64,000 nucleotides of DNA from an uncultured Flavobacteriaceae bacterium (GTDB lineage Bacteria; Bacteroidota; Bacteroidia; Flavobacteriales; Flavobacteriaceae): the NCBI GenBank assembly GCA_947500385.1, contig CANMSA010000006.1:62001-126000 (forward strand), given 5' to 3'. Within the stretch, counting starts at the first letter, position 1. Each line of letters opens with the position of its first letter. Below, piece after piece: positions 62,639 through 64,000 of the stretch. Under the pieces are notes generated by a model, which was not told the DNA's origin, searched no databases, and was given only the letters and a program-made list of their open reading frames with translations. A program made the translations under genes and the position numbers.

Positions 62639-63733
62639 ATGATGCTCAAAAAATCACTATCTCTGGCTGTTTTCGCCCTACTTCCCTTTAGTATCTTATT
62701 AGGACAGGACATGGGTTTTGAAGAATACAACCCGACATCTACGTTGGTGGTGGAGGGGGAGGAAGTACCACGCGCAAAGTTTCCCTTTATTGATGTACAT
62801 AGTCATCAACGTGATATGTCTCCTGAAGCCCTGAAAAAAATGATTGTCGATATGGACCGTATCAACGAGGGTATTATGGTGAATCTCAGCGGTGGTACGG
62901 GGAAACGAGTTCGGGATATGGTACAAAGTATCGAGGCCAACTTCCCGAACCGGTTCGTGGTTTTTGCCAACGTAGATTTTGACGGGGTGGGCAAGGCCGG
63001 TTGGGCTGAGAAGGCGGTTAAGCAATTAGAGCAAGATGTAAAAACCGGGGCAAAAGGGCTAAAAATTTACAAGAGTTTAGGATTGCGCTATAAAGATAGT
63101 GAGGGCAATCGTTTGGCAATCGATGACCCAAGATTGGACCCGATTTGGGCCAAATGTGGGGCATTGGGCATTCCTGTGTTGATCCACGCGGCAGATCCCA
63201 AATCTTTCTGGGATCCAATGGATAGTAATAATGAGCGGTGGTTAGAGTTAAAAACGCGCCCTAGAAGAAAACGCTCCGCTACCAATCCGGCACCCTGGCA
63301 ACAGATTATTGATGAGCAACATGCCATGTTTAAAAAACACCCCAAAACAAAGTTTATCAATGCCCATATGGGGTGGTATGCAAACGACCTTAAAAAGCTA
63401 GGTACTTTGTTAGACGAGATCCCCAATATGTCGGTCGGCATCGGGGCCATTATCGCAGAATTAGGCCGTCAACCAAAGGCTGCACATGCATTCTTCGTGC
63501 ACTATCAGGACCGGATTCTTTTTGGGAAAGATAGTTGGAAACCTGATGAGTTCCCAACGTATTTTAGGGTGTTGGAAAGTGATGATGAGTACTTTCCCTA
63601 TTATAAGAAGTATCATGCATTTTGGGCCATGTATGGGATGAACTTACCAGATGACGTTTTAAAAAAAGTGTATTACAAGAATGCACTTAACTTGATTCCT
63701 GGGTTAGACAAGAGCCTGTTCCCCTCTGAATAG
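62639..63733 (+). CDS. secreted amidohydrolase-family protein
   Basis: The 364-residue product has a signal peptide (LAVFALLPFSILLGQ); a second ATG follows the first at once. The metallo-hydrolase pattern is present: FPFIDVHSHQRDMSPE (HxH), a Lys in GAKGLKIYKSLGLRYKD, IPVLIHAADPKSFWD (His), KTKFINAHMGWYAND (His) and RILFGKDSWKPDEFP (Asp). This is the amidohydrolase_2/TIM-barrel type. Reaction is unknown; relatives include decarboxylases and hydrolases. The next gene, a polysaccharide deacetylase, follows 70 bases later on the same strand. Confidence 0.88.
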   Translation: MMLKKSLSLAVFALLPFSILLGQDMGFEEYNPTSTLVVEGEEVPRAKFPFIDVHSHQRDMSPEALKKMIVDMDRINEGIMVNLSGGTGKRVRDMVQSIEANFPNRFVVFANVDFDGVGKAGWAEKAVKQLEQDVKTGAKGLKIYKSLGLRYKDSEGNRLAIDDPRLDPIWAKCGALGIPVLIHAADPKSFWDPMDSNNERWLELKTRPRRKRSATNPAPWQQIIDEQHAMFKKHPKTKFINAHMGWYANDLKKLGTLLDEIPNMSVGIGAIIAELGRQPKAAHAFFVHYQDRILFGKDSWKPDEFPTYFRVLESDDEYFPYYKKYHAFWAMYGMNLPDDVLKKVYYKNALNLIPGLDKSLFPSE

Positions 63734-63803
63734 TACGTCTTTGTTTGGACCCAAGTCGATTGCCTATCGGGTTGAAAGATTTTTTTATTTTAAATAATTG
63801 ACA

Positions 63804-64000
63804 ATGAGGATTTTGTTTTGCTTCGTGTGTAGTATGGGTTTATTTTTGAATAACTCTTTTTCACAGCAAAACAACGAGGGCGTTGTATGGCCAAAAGGTG
63901 CCAAGGCCGCCATTTGTTTGACCTATGATGATGCCATGACCACCCATTTGGAATTTGGGCTTCCCGCATTGGATTCAGCAGGTTTGAAGGCTACCTTCTT
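63804..64000 (+). CDS. polysaccharide deacetylase (CE4/NodB), 3' end outside the window
   Basis: The first 65 codons are present. A signal peptide (ILFCFVCSMGLFLNNSFSQQ) is followed by GVVWPKGAKAAICLTYDDAM, the start of the NodB domain with the TYDD metal and catalytic Asp motif, then LEFGLPALDSAGLKATF. CE4 enzymes remove acetyl groups from chitin, poly-GlcNAc, xylan or peptidoglycan. The target cannot be told from this fragment. Confidence 0.85.
   Translation, partial: MRILFCFVCSMGLFLNNSFSQQNNEGVVWPKGAKAAICLTYDDAMTTHLEFGLPALDSAGLKATF

Overview
The window looks like chromosomal DNA of a marine member of the Flavobacteriaceae (Bacteroidota). The evidence is a 287-residue primary sigma factor of the Bacteroidota type, weak or absent Shine-Dalgarno sequences with several TTG starts, candidate promoters of the TTG-N20-TAnnTTT type, many lipoproteins, and families typical of the group (TPR-AraC regulators, DUF6155-like, DUF2452, YaiO barrels). 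No rRNA, tRNA, CRISPR array, transposase, integrase or phage gene was recognised.

Layout. 1-5.1 kb holds two divergent regulators, a DUF72 protein, an acyl-CoA thioesterase and an M19 dipeptidase. 5.3-16.1 kb is one tightly packed operon: a hybrid kinase with HisKA, receiver and Hpt modules; a lone CheY-like receiver; a 1187-residue membrane-anchored HEAT protein; a processive family-2 glycosyltransferase; an LTA-synthase-like phosphotransferase; and a TPR plus YaiO beta-barrel. I read it as a regulated synthase-dependent exopolysaccharide assembly and export system, possibly with a phosphate-linked decoration. Two tandem tiny paralogous ORFs and a bidirectional terminator follow. 16.7-39 kb is mostly housekeeping and cell-envelope genes: rpoD, an FAD oxidoreductase, a hydroxyacid reductase, an SF2 helicase, a glycosyltransferase, menB, membrane proteins, hydrolases, an LRR protein with an E3-ligase-like tail, a peptidoglycan operon, two tandem 55-residue membrane proteins, an OmpA lipoprotein and a VWA lipoprotein.

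39-61 kb is a molybdenum-enzyme island. It carries a Tat-exported two-subunit IorAB-like hydroxylase, moeA, moaA, a first XdhC, a cysteine desulfurase, and coxMSL-G-D-E-F. CoxL has the AYRCSFR loop of form I aerobic carbon monoxide dehydrogenase. The last maturation protein, CoxF, carries an added C-terminal YHS (metal-binding type) domain. A MobA/MocA-type nucleotidyltransferase lies downstream. Together these genes give two molybdenum hydroxylases, part of the cofactor pathway (MoaA, MoeA), a likely cytidylyltransferase, sulfuration and insertion chaperones, and the CO dehydrogenase maturation set. Short heptanucleotide tandem repeats sit between coxD and coxE.

The window ends with a basic-tailed secreted protein, an amidohydrolase and the first 65 codons of a polysaccharide deacetylase.
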